DNA of 64,000 nt from Clostridiales bacterium (GTDB lineage: Bacteria; Bacillota; Clostridia; Lachnospirales; Lachnospiraceae): the NCBI GenBank assembly GCA_018376135.1, contig JAHABX010000003.1, positions 1 through 64,000 on the forward strand, written 5' to 3'. Below the pieces are notes generated by a model that saw only the letters and a list, made by a program, of their open reading frames with translations, was not told the DNA's origin and did not search any database. This document shows, piece after piece, positions 8,865 to 18,100 of the stretch. The stretch's first letter is position 1. The number at the start of each line of letters is the position of its first letter. The translations under genes and the position numbers were made by a program.

Positions 8865-9293
8865 TTAAAATGTTAATACTTCCGGCTGCTGAGCTGCATG
8901 CGGATGCTCTGCACCAGCGTAAACATGAAGCTTGGTGTACATCTCTCTTCCTAAAGGTCCCTTCGGAAGCATGCCTTTTACCGCCAGTTCAACTACCTTC
9001 TCCGGTTTCTTTGCTAACATTTCTTTTAAAGTAGTCTCTTTCATACCACCTACGTAGTCTGAATGATGATAGTAAATCTTCTGGTCTAATTTCTTACCAG
9101 TTACTTTAATCTTCTCTGCATTTACGATGATCACATAATCACCGGTATCGATATGAGGAGTAAAGATCGGTTTGTTCTTTCCTCTTAACACTTTTGCTAC
9201 TTCAGAAGCCAGACGGCCTAATGTATATCCGGTAGCGTCAACTACGTACCATTTTCTTTCCACTTTTGCTGGATTAGCCATGAAACTGTTCAT
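8865..9293 (-). CDS. rplM: Ribosomal protein L13
   Basis: This is full-length L13 of the large subunit (142 residues), with WYVVDATGYTLGRLAS near the start and the MLPKGPLGR signature. A longer frame begins at 9323, but the AGGAGG box lies just before the ATG at 9293, which also gives the usual family length. It is the first gene of the rplM-rpsI operon. The leader of about 100 bases may carry autoregulatory structure, as known for L13 operons in Bacillota, but no clear match was made. Confidence 0.98.
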   Translation of the reverse strand: MNSFMANPAKVERKWYVVDATGYTLGRLASEVAKVLRGKNKPIFTPHIDTGDYVIIVNAEKIKVTGKKLDQKIYYHHSDYVGGMKETTLKEMLAKKPEKVVELAVKGMLPKGPLGREMYTKLHVYAGAEHPHAAQQPEVLTF

Positions 9294-9398
9294 TGGTGTA
9301 CCTCCTGTTAAAATTGAGTTCATTTTATATCATTTATACGTAAAAACATCCTACCGGGGCATTGGATCAGATATTTTCTCACGCTGTCACAGTTAAAT

Positions 9399-9427
9399 AT
9401 TATATGATACCCACCCGTGTGTGTCAA
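9399..9427 (-). promoter_or_regulatory. Promoter of rplM-rpsI
   Basis: A perfect consensus promoter is visible on the minus strand: TTGACA, 17 bases, TATAAT. It lies between truA and rplM, so rplM-rpsI can be transcribed independently of the upstream ecf-truA genes. Confidence 0.92.
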
Positions 9428-9483
9428 TATCTTTTTTCAAATTCTGCCTGTTTTCTGCACTTTTCTGTTATGGGCACATGCTT

Positions 9484-10233
9484 TTACAGCGCCGCAGACG
9501 GGTACAAAATCTCCATCAGAGTCAGCCCCTTTGCCGGTGCGGTAGGTCCTGCTGCTGACCGGTCTCTTGCATCCAGTATTTCCCGCAGACGGGACGGCTC
9601 CCATTCTCCGCTTCCAACCTTCATCAATGTACCGGCAATGATCCTCACCATATTATACAAAAATCCGTTTCCGGTGATCCGGATCGTCAGAAGCTCGCCT
9701 TCTCTGATCACTTCCAGGGCATAGATCGTACGTACCGTTGTCTTCACCTGGGCTCCTGCCGCACAGAAGCTCTGAAAGTCATGCTCTCCCAGCAGATATT
9801 CTGCTGCCTTCTGCATCCGGGTTTCATCCAGATGCCGATACACAAAATGCGTATTCAGCCGATATGCCGGAAGCGGGAACTCCCGATTCAAGATCCGGTA
9901 CTCATAGGTCTTCACGGTTTCCTGATACCTTGGATGAAAATCCGGCGGCACCTCACAGGAATGCTGTACGCGAATATCCTCCGGAAGACGCTGGTTCAGC
10001 GCATAGACAAATTTGTCCCCCGGCATCCGGGCTTCCGTATCAAAAACTGCCACATTTCCCATGGAATGTACGCCGGAATCCGTCCGGCTGGCGCCCATCA
10101 CCTGGATCTCTTCCCCTGTCACTTCTCCAATTGCCCGATTCAGTACAGATTCTATGGTTTCTCCATTCTTCTGGATCTGCCATCCGCGATAATTTGTGCC
10201 ATCATAAGCAACTATCAGTTTTACACGCTTCAT
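9484..10233 (-). CDS. truA: tRNA pseudouridine(38-40) synthase
   Basis: TruA converts uridines 38-40 of the tRNA anticodon arm to pseudouridine. The 249-residue protein has the YDGTNYRGWQ segment and the catalytic aspartate in ASRTDSGVH (Asp52). The frame opens earlier, but the ATG at 10233 has a GGAAGGA box and gives the normal start MKRVKL. It is 19 bases downstream of ecfT and probably the last gene of the ecfA1-ecfA2-ecfT-truA operon. Confidence 0.96.
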   Translation of the reverse strand: MKRVKLIVAYDGTNYRGWQIQKNGETIESVLNRAIGEVTGEEIQVMGASRTDSGVHSMGNVAVFDTEARMPGDKFVYALNQRLPEDIRVQHSCEVPPDFHPRYQETVKTYEYRILNREFPLPAYRLNTHFVYRHLDETRMQKAAEYLLGEHDFQSFCAAGAQVKTTVRTIYALEVIREGELLTIRITGNGFLYNMVRIIAGTLMKVGSGEWEPSRLREILDARDRSAAGPTAPAKGLTLMEILYPSAAL

Positions 10234-10252
10234 AAGCGTTCCTTCCTTATCA

Positions 10253-11059
10253 TTATGCAAGAAAACGTCCAACTACAAACATCAGAGCAAGATACCCCCA
10301 GATAACAGCATACGCCATCCGGTCACAGCTCTGATAACGCAGCGGCTTCATCTTTGTCCTGCCGGTACCGCCATGGTAGCAGCGGGCTTCCATGGCCATG
10401 GCCAGATCATTTGCCCGGCGGAATGCAGAGATGAACAGCGGGACAAGAAGCGGAATCATTGCTTTTGCTTTCTGAATCAGATTTCCCGATTCAAAATCCG
10501 CACCTCTTGCGATCTGAGCCTTCATGATCTTATCCGTTTCCTCCAGAAGGATCGGAATAAAGCGAAGCGCAATAGACATCATCATGGAAATCTCATGAAC
10601 CGGAACACGAAGCCTTTTCAAAGGTCCCATGAGCTTCTCCAGTCCATCCGTCAGATCATTGGGCGTCGTAGTCAGTGTCATGACAGAGGAACCAATGATC
10701 AGATAAACAAGGCGGATTGCCATAAATATGGCTGTTCTCAATCCATTATCCGTTATTCTGAGAAATCCGAACTGCCACAGCACAACGTTCCCGTCAATCA
10801 GGAACAGATTAAATACCACTGTGATCAGCAGCAGCATAATAATGGCTTTCAGACCTTTGGTCATAAAACCAAACGGAACCTTGGACATGCGGATGACCAT
10901 CGCAAGAAATAATGTCGCGACCACATATCCCAGTGCTCCCTTCGCAACAAAAAGGGAAACTACGAAGATCATCGTTGCCACCAGCTTCACTCTGGGATCC
11001 AGCTGATGAAGGATGGATTTTGCCGGGTAATACTGTCCCAGCGTAATATCTCGAATCAT
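10253..11059 (-). CDS. ecfT: ECF transporter transmembrane component EcfT
   Basis: EcfT is the membrane scaffold of energy-coupling factor vitamin transporters and joins the two ATPases to interchangeable substrate-binding S components. The 268-residue product has several membrane segments and the two coupling-helix triplets, ARG in IARGADF and ARC in MEARCYHGG, that contact the ATPases. It begins four bases after ecfA2. No S component is encoded in the window, which fits a shared (group II) ECF module. Confidence 0.95.
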   Translation of the reverse strand: MIRDITLGQYYPAKSILHQLDPRVKLVATMIFVVSLFVAKGALGYVVATLFLAMVIRMSKVPFGFMTKGLKAIIMLLLITVVFNLFLIDGNVVLWQFGFLRITDNGLRTAIFMAIRLVYLIIGSSVMTLTTTPNDLTDGLEKLMGPLKRLRVPVHEISMMMSIALRFIPILLEETDKIMKAQIARGADFESGNLIQKAKAMIPLLVPLFISAFRRANDLAMAMEARCYHGGTGRTKMKPLRYQSCDRMAYAVIWGYLALMFVVGRFLA

Positions 11060-11063
11060 GGAA

Positions 11064-11918
11064 TCACCCCTGTTTCTTCAGCCATGCCGCAATGGAATCA
11101 GCTGCTTTCTCTATCGTTGTCGCATCTGTATCCACATCTGCGCCTTTTTTCTTCAGTTCCTGCATCAGGTAAGTCACCTGCGGAGCTGCCAGTCCAATCT
11201 CCTCCAGCTCTTGATAATGCCGGAAAACCTCCTGCGGTTCGCCGTCAAATTTTACCTGTCCCTGATTCATGACAACGATACGGTCCACATACCGCGCCAC
11301 ATCCTCCATACTGTGTGAGACCAGTATCACCGTAATTCCCCGTTCCTTTTTCAGACTGCTGATCTGATCCAGAATCTCATCCCGTCCCCTTGGATCCAGC
11401 CCCGCGGTCGGCTCATCCAGGATCAATACCTGCGGCTCCATTGCCAGTACACCTGCAATCGCCACACGGCGCTTCTGTCCGCCGGACAGTTCAAAAGGGG
11501 AACGGCTGTAGCACTCCTCCCCCATGCCGACCATCCGAAGCGCTTCCTTTGCCTTCAGTTCCGCTTCTTCCTTTGAAAAACCAAGGTTCTTTGGTCCAAA
11601 GCATACATCCGTCAGCACATCGATCTCAAAGAGCTGATGCTCCGGATACTGGAACACCAGTCCCACCCTGCTCCGCAGCTCCTTCATGGAAAAATTTTCT
11701 CCATAGATATCTCTTCCATTATAATAGATTCTTCCGCTGGTTGCCCTGACCAGACCATTCAGGTGCTGTACCAGCGTGGACTTTCCAGAGCCTGTATGAC
11801 CAATCAGCCCCACAAACTGTCCGTCCGGAATCTCCAGATTTATATCCTTTAACGCATGCATCTCGTAGGCAGTTCCTTCTGCATACGTATAATTTACATC
11901 TTTGATTTTAATCGCCAT
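11064..11918 (-). CDS. ecfA2: ECF transporter ATPase EcfA2
   Basis: The 284-residue ABC ATPase powers vitamin uptake with EcfA1 and EcfT. Visible motifs are Walker A GHTGSGKST, signature LSGGQKRRVAIAG, Walker B VLILDEPTAGLD and the switch histidine in VSHSM. Its start overlaps the end of ecfA1 by 25 bases, indicating translational coupling. The assignment as A2 rather than A1 follows from gene order and the GLVRATSG region. Confidence 0.95.
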   Translation of the reverse strand: MAIKIKDVNYTYAEGTAYEMHALKDINLEIPDGQFVGLIGHTGSGKSTLVQHLNGLVRATSGRIYYNGRDIYGENFSMKELRSRVGLVFQYPEHQLFEIDVLTDVCFGPKNLGFSKEEAELKAKEALRMVGMGEECYSRSPFELSGGQKRRVAIAGVLAMEPQVLILDEPTAGLDPRGRDEILDQISSLKKERGITVILVSHSMEDVARYVDRIVVMNQGQVKFDGEPQEVFRHYQELEEIGLAAPQVTYLMQELKKKGADVDTDATTIEKAADSIAAWLKKQG

Positions 11919-12748
11919 AATTCTTTCACCAGCTCTTCGTTGCTCAGGATTCCATCCGGAAGCGGAATTCCTTTCTTCTGCAGTTCATGTGCAAGCAGCG
12001 TTGCCTGAGGCACATCCAGACGCAGCTCCTTTAACTTTTCCACCTGCGAAAAGATCTCCCTTGGAGCCCCCTGCATCACCACTTTTCCGTCATCCATGAC
12101 AAAAACATGGTTTGCCTCAATTACTTCTTCCATATAATGTGTGATCAGGATTACTGTAATATTCTCTTCCCGGTTGAGTTTCTGCGCCGTACGGATCACA
12201 CTCCTTCTTCCGTGCGGGTCAAGCATTGCGGTTGGCTCGTCCAATACAATACACCGCGGATGCATTGCCATGACTCCTGCAATTGCTACGCGCTGCTTCT
12301 GCCCTCCTGACAGCTTATTAGGAGAATGATGTCGATATTTCAGCATGCCGACTGCGTTCAGACTCTCTTCCACCCGCTCCCAGATCTCTTCCGTAGGAAT
12401 TCCCAGATTCTCAGGACCAAATCCTACATCTTCTTCTACTACGGTTCCTATGATCTGATTATCCGGATTCTGGAATACCATACCGGCACTCTGACGAATC
12501 TCCCATAACTTTTTCTCATCCTTTGTATCCATGCCATTCACCCAGAGCGTCCCCTCTGTAGGTGTCAAAATGGCATTGATATGCTTCGCAAACGTGGATT
12601 TGCCGGAACCATTGTGCCCCAGAATCGCAATAAACTTTCCCGGTCTGATATCCAGACTGACATTGTCGACCGCACGCTTTCTGGATTCTACATTTCCCTC
12701 TTCATCCAGTCTCTCATAATCAAATGTGAGCTTCTCTGCCCGAATCAT
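11894..12748 (-). CDS. ecfA1: ECF transporter ATPase EcfA1
   Basis: This is the first ATPase of the ECF module (284 residues). Walker A GHNGSGKST, signature LSGGQKQRVAIAG, Walker B CIVLDEPTAMLD and the switch histidine in ITHYM are intact. The frame extends up to 12829, but that start would overlap the promoter. The ATG at 12748 has an AGGAG box six bases upstream and yields the usual MIRAEKLTFDYE start. The leader carries a strong hairpin at 12784-12810. Confidence 0.95.
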   Translation of the reverse strand: MIRAEKLTFDYERLDEEGNVESRKRAVDNVSLDIRPGKFIAILGHNGSGKSTFAKHINAILTPTEGTLWVNGMDTKDEKKLWEIRQSAGMVFQNPDNQIIGTVVEEDVGFGPENLGIPTEEIWERVEESLNAVGMLKYRHHSPNKLSGGQKQRVAIAGVMAMHPRCIVLDEPTAMLDPHGRRSVIRTAQKLNREENITVILITHYMEEVIEANHVFVMDDGKVVMQGAPREIFSQVEKLKELRLDVPQATLLAHELQKKGIPLPDGILSNEELVKELWRLKSKM

Positions 12749-12783
12749 ACTTTTCTCCTGCTTCATCCTGTTAAAAGTACCAA

Positions 12784-12810
12784 GCCGGAGGAGCCTGCAG
12801 CTCCTCCGGC
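12784..12810 (-). promoter_or_regulatory. Eleven-pair hairpin in the ecfA1 leader
   Basis: GCCGGAGGAGC and GCTCCTCCGGC are perfect inverted arms around five bases. The hairpin starts about ten bases after the predicted transcription start and ends 35 bases before the ecfA1 ATG. Only TTTT follows, so it could be a weak attenuator, an mRNA stabiliser, or a leftover terminator of the gene upstream. The stem also contains a GGAGGAG resembling a ribosome-binding site. Confidence 0.6.
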
Positions 12811-12827
12811 TCTCATTGTCTGTCGAC

Positions 12828-12855
12828 ATTATACCATGACCGCTCGATTTTTCAA
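12828..12855 (-). promoter_or_regulatory. Promoter of ecfA1-ecfA2-ecfT-truA
   Basis: TTGAAA and TATAAT are separated by 16 bases on the minus strand, about 80 bases before the ecfA1 start. Confidence 0.75.
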
Positions 12856-12899
12856 GGTATTTCTGATGTTCCTCCGGAAATTGTTTCCTTTTTTTTATT

Positions 12900-13823
12900 T
12901 CAGGTTAACTTTTGCCCAGATGTCTTCCCGCGAAAGTTCACAACCACAATTCCGCAGCAAACCAGCACCAGAGCCGCCAGATTTCCCGGCTTCAGGACAC
13001 GTTCTCCCAGAAACAGCCCGGAGAACAGGCAGCCATACACAGGAATCATGAATCCAAAAACAGCCACACGTCCCACCGGATTATATTTCAGCAGAAGTGT
13101 CCAGATCGTAAATGCCCCTGCGGAAATCACTCCCATATAGAACAACAGCAAAAAGCTCTTCCCTGTAAATACCGGCATTCTTCCTCCCAGCAAGAATCCA
13201 GTCAGCAGAAGACCGCTTCCTCCCAGCAGAAAATTGTAACAGGTGATCGTCAGTGGATCCCGTTCATGAGTCAGCTTCTTCGCCATGATCGATGCCATGC
13301 CGTACGCAAGGCTCGCCACCAATATAAAGCCTTCCCCTGTCAGCGTCATCCCTCCGCTGAAATCTCCTCCCATATTTACTGCGATCACACCTGCTACCCC
13401 CAAAAGACAGCCCACCGTTTTTCTCATATTCAGCCGCTCTCCCTCAGAGAAAAAATGCGCCAGCAGAATAACAAAAAAAGAATTTGCAGAATTGATTATG
13501 GAGCCCTTGACGCCTGTGGTATTCGACACACCAATGTAAAAGAAAAAATACTGTACAAAGGTCTGCACCATTCCCAGCCGAAAGACTCCTGGAAGCAGCG
13601 CCTTTTCCAGACGACAGATCTTCCGGTTCAAAAGCAGATATACGACCCAGAGCTGGATTCCTGCCAGAGTAAACCGAAGCCCCGCAAACAGGATCTGATC
13701 ACAGGTGCGGCTGATCTCCAGCCATTCATAACCCGTTTTCACACAGGGAAATGCACTTCCCCACAGAGCGCAGCAAAGATTCGCCAACAGCGCCACCACC
13801 CACATTTGATTCATTTTATTCAT
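12900..13823 (-). CDS. EamA/DMT-family membrane transporter
   Basis: The roughly 307-residue protein has ten predicted membrane segments in two EamA halves, as in drug/metabolite transporters such as RhaT, YdcZ and amino-acid exporters. The N-terminal NLCCALWGSAFPCVK segment is characteristic of the first EamA helix. The second of three clustered ATG codons (13823) is best placed relative to a GAGG box. The gene overlaps the end of the GNAT gene by eight bases, so the two are cotranscribed. The substrate cannot be predicted. Confidence 0.85.
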   Translation of the reverse strand: MNKMNQMWVVALLANLCCALWGSAFPCVKTGYEWLEISRTCDQILFAGLRFTLAGIQLWVVYLLLNRKICRLEKALLPGVFRLGMVQTFVQYFFFYIGVSNTTGVKGSIINSANSFFVILLAHFFSEGERLNMRKTVGCLLGVAGVIAVNMGGDFSGGMTLTGEGFILVASLAYGMASIMAKKLTHERDPLTITCYNFLLGGSGLLLTGFLLGGRMPVFTGKSFLLLFYMGVISAGAFTIWTLLLKYNPVGRVAVFGFMIPVYGCLFSGLFLGERVLKPGNLAALVLVCCGIVVVNFRGKTSGQKLT

Positions 13824-14394
13824 ACGCATACCTCACATAATGGATCAGCACTTTGCCTTCTCTGCAGATGCTTTCCCTTTCCTTAAATCCCAGTGCCTCC
13901 GCAGTCCGTATAGATGCGGTATTCCTTTCATCTGACAGCAGATGGAGCTCCGACAGCTCAAGCACCTCAAAGGCATATTTCAGGATCGCTTCTCCGCATT
14001 CTCGCGCAAGCCCCTGCCGCTGATATTCCCGTGCGATCAGATAGCCCATCTCCACTGCTTCATCCAGAATCTCTGACGGAAACAATCCTGCTCTGCCGAT
14101 CACCTGTCCTGCCGTCCTCTCCAGCACCGTCCATAATCCATAATCATAAAAAGAATAAGCATGACGAATATAGGCCTGCATATACTCCAGCTCTTTTGCA
14201 AGCGCCGACTGGAGCGGCTTCACATAATCCCCCATTCCGGGTGCTTTCCATATCCGATACAGATCCGGCACATCCGAAAGCACTGTCTCCCGGATCAACA
14301 GACGTTCTGTCTTTGCAATTTCCACCGGCTGTCCTGCCTTCCTGCAGGCATCCCGCTCAAGAAAAGCAGGATCCATCTCTATTTCTTCCCACAT
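13816..14394 (-). CDS. GNAT-family N-acetyltransferase
   Basis: The approximately 192-residue protein resembles RimJ/RimL-type acetyltransferases. It has the ETERLLIRE-like opening (TERLLIRETVLSDV) and the acetyl-CoA loop in YQRQGLARECGEA, followed by NTASIRTAEALGF. It should transfer acetyl from acetyl-CoA to an amine; the target is unknown. Translation probably starts at the ATG at 14394, six bases after GAGGA. It is divergent from the cyclophilin gene and overlaps the exporter gene, so an acetylate-and-export role is conceivable but unproven. Confidence 0.85.
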   Translation of the reverse strand: MWEEIEMDPAFLERDACRKAGQPVEIAKTERLLIRETVLSDVPDLYRIWKAPGMGDYVKPLQSALAKELEYMQAYIRHAYSFYDYGLWTVLERTAGQVIGRAGLFPSEILDEAVEMGYLIAREYQRQGLARECGEAILKYAFEVLELSELHLLSDERNTASIRTAEALGFKERESICREGKVLIHYVRYAYE

Positions 14395-14460
14395 ACACAT
14401 TCCTCAGACTTTCCCATTCATCTTACCGCGGCACTTCTTTTCCGTCAACAAAAGATTCCC

Positions 14461-14489
14461 TTTACGAAGAGCATTTTATCCGTTAAAAT
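14461..14489 (+). promoter_or_regulatory. Promoter of cyclophilin gene
   Basis: TTTACG and TAAAAT are separated by 17 bases, 33 bases before the ATG. The match to consensus is moderate. Confidence 0.5.
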
Positions 14490-14522
14490 AGAGACAAAAC
14501 CTACTGAAAAGGAGAAACACAG

Positions 14523-15044
14523 ATGGCACAGAATCCAATCGTAACATTTGAAATGGAAAATGGCGATATCATAAAAGCGGAGCTTTATCCGGAGATCGCC
14601 CCGAATACAGTCAACAATTTTTTAAGCCTGGTAAATAAAGGCTTCTATGACGGTCTGATCTTTCACAGAGTCATTGAGGGCTTCATGATTCAGGGCGGCT
14701 GCCCGGACGGAGTCGGAACAGGCGGTCCCGGATACTCCATCAAGGGTGAGTTTCATCAGAATCGTTTTAAGAATGACTTAAAGCATACCGAGGGTGTCCT
14801 TTCCATGGCAAGAGCTATGCATCCGGACAGCGCAGGAAGCCAGTTCTTCATTATGCACAAGAACTCTCCTCATCTGGATGGCGCTTATGCCGCTTTTGGC
14901 AAGGTAACTGAGGGTATGGATGTGGTAAATAAGATTGCTGAGACAGACACCGATTTCCGCGACCGTCCAATCGTACCTCAGGTCATGAAAAAGGTAACTG
15001 CTGAGACCTTCGGAACTGACTATCCGGAACCGGAGAAAAAATAA
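14523..15044 (+). CDS. Cyclophilin-type peptidyl-prolyl isomerase
   Basis: The 173-residue protein is a single cyclophilin domain that catalyses cis-trans isomerisation of X-Pro bonds and helps protein folding. The catalytic region FHRVIEGFMIQGG and the GSQFFIMH motif are intact. There is no signal peptide, so it is cytoplasmic. The ATG follows AAGGAG at good spacing. It has its own promoter and shares a bidirectional terminator with the convergent adhesin gene. Confidence 0.95.
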   Translation: MAQNPIVTFEMENGDIIKAELYPEIAPNTVNNFLSLVNKGFYDGLIFHRVIEGFMIQGGCPDGVGTGGPGYSIKGEFHQNRFKNDLKHTEGVLSMARAMHPDSAGSQFFIMHKNSPHLDGAYAAFGKVTEGMDVVNKIAETDTDFRDRPIVPQVMKKVTAETFGTDYPEPEKK

Positions 15045-15053
15045 TAACTTCTG

Positions 15054-15091
15054 AAAAAAGCGTTTCACTCTGCACTGGGTGAAACGCTTTT
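15054..15091. terminator. Bidirectional terminator between cyclophilin and adhesin genes
   Basis: AAAAAAGCGTTTCAC and GTGAAACGCTTTTTT form a long symmetric hairpin with A-run and T-run flanks. It lies nine bases after the cyclophilin stop and 20 bases after the adhesin stop on the other strand. Confidence 0.93.
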
Positions 15092-15111
15092 TTATCAGGC
15101 ACTTTGCCGCC

Positions 15112-18100
15112 TTACTTTTTCCGTCTGCCAAACCAGCAGGTTCCGATCAAAGCCGTCAGGGCTGTGAAGATCCACACGCCCCAGATTCCTGTATCACCGG
15201 TCAGCGCCGCCGAAACCAGTTCCGGCACACTGCCTGCCGGGGTATCCGGCTCCCCGGAATCTGAACGCTCTTTCTTTGGAATCCGTTCGTTTCCCAGCAC
15301 ATACTTCTGTACCTTTGCAGTATCCAGAACTTCCAGAACCATATCCTCCGCCAGACGATATCCTGCCGGAGCCTCTGCCTCATGCAGTGTATAGATTCCG
15401 ATCGGAAGACGTTCCACTGTCCACGGCACCTCTGCACTCGTCCATGTGGCAGCCACTTCTCCCTGTTCATCCAGAAGCTCCAGTACCGCTCCCGCAAGCG
15501 GAGTCCTCCCATCTGATTCTGTTTTCTGAATCTCCACCTTTGTAATATCATCCTTCATCACAATATGCCGATCCTCCTGAAGTCTCCAGCCCTCCTGATC
15601 GATCCACAGCTGTCTTTCTTCTTCACCGCCGCGTACTACAAACCGAATTTTTTCTGCTGTCACATATCCGGGCGCCGGAAGAGTCTCTCTCAGAATATAT
15701 ACATGCTCATATTCCCGGGAAACCTGGATGCCTCCAATGGCGTGTGAGTACGCTTCCGATATCCACTGATCCACAACCTGACCGGTGGCTTCCTCCAGAA
15801 CCTCCAGATTTGCCCCTGCAATTTCTTTTCCATTCGTAATATCTGTTTTGGACACGGTCACATCAGATCGCTCATTATAGATCTCTCTGGTAAAATACAG
15901 CACAGGATCTCCATCCGGTCCCTGACAGGAGGCGTCAAACTCCCAGCGTTCCCCGGAAAGCAGGTATCCGTCCGGAGCCTGAAGCTCCTTCACATAATAT
16001 TTCCCATTGGGTACATCTGCCCGGAAAACAGCCTCTCCCTGTACATCCGTCTCAACTGTCTCCAGCAAAGTATCTGCCTTTATAAAAGGCTCCGGATACG
16101 CATTTACGACCCTCTCTTCACTGACTGTAAATCCATATAAGTTCTCTCCCGCATACAGTCCAAAGACCGCTCCCTGTAAAGGAAGGTCTGTCCCTTTTTC
16201 CTTTTTCCGGATCTTAACAGATATTTTCTGCCGTTCATTGATATAGGAGGTACTGTCAGAAAAGACAATCGGCGTGTTCTGATCCACATAAGAAAGAGTA
16301 ACCTCTTTTTCCTCCCGGTTGATCAAAAACATTCCATTTTCCACAGCAGTTTCTTTTACATAATAAGTTCCCAACGGAAGATTGGCAACGGTCGCAAGTC
16401 CGAATCGATCTGTGGTAACCGTCTCGATATGGGTCCCTCCTTTTAACTGCAGCGTCTCCCCCTTCTGATTGACCCATTCCGCATAACTTCCGGTCTGATC
16501 CGGAGTGAAAACGTCCTCTTTCACATAAACCGCAAAGCTTACCTGCTCCACTCTTCCAAGTACATACTGAAAAACTGTCACAAACAGATTTTTCACCTTA
16601 TCCAGAAAATGAAGTTCTTTTTCTGTCCCTGCAAAGAATTCTCCTTCCTTTGTCACGGAGAATGTACCCACCGTCCTTTGATCTTTCAGATCATGCTCAC
16701 AGACAATATTGTCATCCTCCACAGTAAACATGACTTCCTCCGTCACTTTATTTTCCTCCCGGTTTGCCTCTCTCGTTTCCTCGGAGGACGCCTCATACCC
16801 CACATAGTTCTCCGGAGCAAGAGTTTCTCTCAGAATATAGGTTCTTCCGGCTTCCAGACCTTCCACCAGATGCCCTTCCTTTCGGATCAGGTCTTTCCCT
16901 TCTGGAAGCTCATCCGGCGAAGACAATTCCATATAAAATCCATTTTCTTCATAAAAATAATGTACTTCTTCTCCCGCCGTCTGCGATACCCAGGCATCTG
17001 TCGGCTCTTTTCCCAGGCGATAGCTTCCATCCGGATTTTGCCCTGGCTTTCCATTTTCATCCGGCTGGACTTCCCAGAGCTCCAGATATGCGCCTTCAAT
17101 CGAAACTCCAGAAACTATATCTGACTTGGTAAATACATGCTTCGTCCTCTGATTCTCGAAAAGAATTCCTGTGTGCTCCTGCACCTTTGTCTCCTGCCCC
17201 TGCCAGGATGCATCCAGGGTTTCCCTTTGATCTGTAGATGTATAGCCGGCCGGGGCTGCCAGCTCCCGGACCTCATATTCACCCAGAGGGAGGTCTTCAT
17301 CAAACTCTGCTTTCCCTTCTTTATCCGTCACAGCTGTGGCGATCAAGGTTCCTGCCGGGATCAAAACTCTTCCTCCATCCGCATTTTTGTAATCCAAAAC
17401 AGTCTGTATGTGACGATACTCCGGCACTTCCTGATGAAGGTCTTTCTCGATGAAGCTTTGAATATCCTCTTTATTATAAAGTCCGTAAACAGCTCCCGCC
17501 AACGGCTCATGGTTCTCCACATCCCGCTTTTCCACCTGAATCCTGACCTTCTGGCACTGATTCCCATACAGACAGCTTTCCCAGTCAAAATTCACATGGT
17601 CGTCCTGCGCAGTGATCTCAAACTCATACCGGGTCGGATTCAGAACAAATCCATTTCCCGCAAAGCTTTCTCTGATATAGTATCTGCCCAGATACAGATC
17701 CGCCAGATACGCATATCCGGTCCGGTCTGTGGTAATCGCTGCGACCTTTTGACCCTTTTCCCATACCAGATATTCATCCAGCTCCACACCATACGCCTCC
17801 AGTCTGGACTTATCCAGCTCCTGTGTATAAATGTCCTCTGCTGCATAAACTTCAAACACCGCTCCTTCAATAGGGGCATCCTGATATTCAAAAATATAAT
17901 CTTTTTTATCATAAACGGGATCCTGCCAGATACGGCGGAAATAAGAATTATCAAGCTTGTCTTTCAGCATCGTTCCACTGCTGTCCGAAGCATCATACAG
18001 CTTTTCTCCATGCTTGATCAGTTCCAGTATGCCCTTTTGCTCCTGATTGTCCTGGAATACCGTACACACAATATTGCCATAGGAATCCATGAGTGTATAT

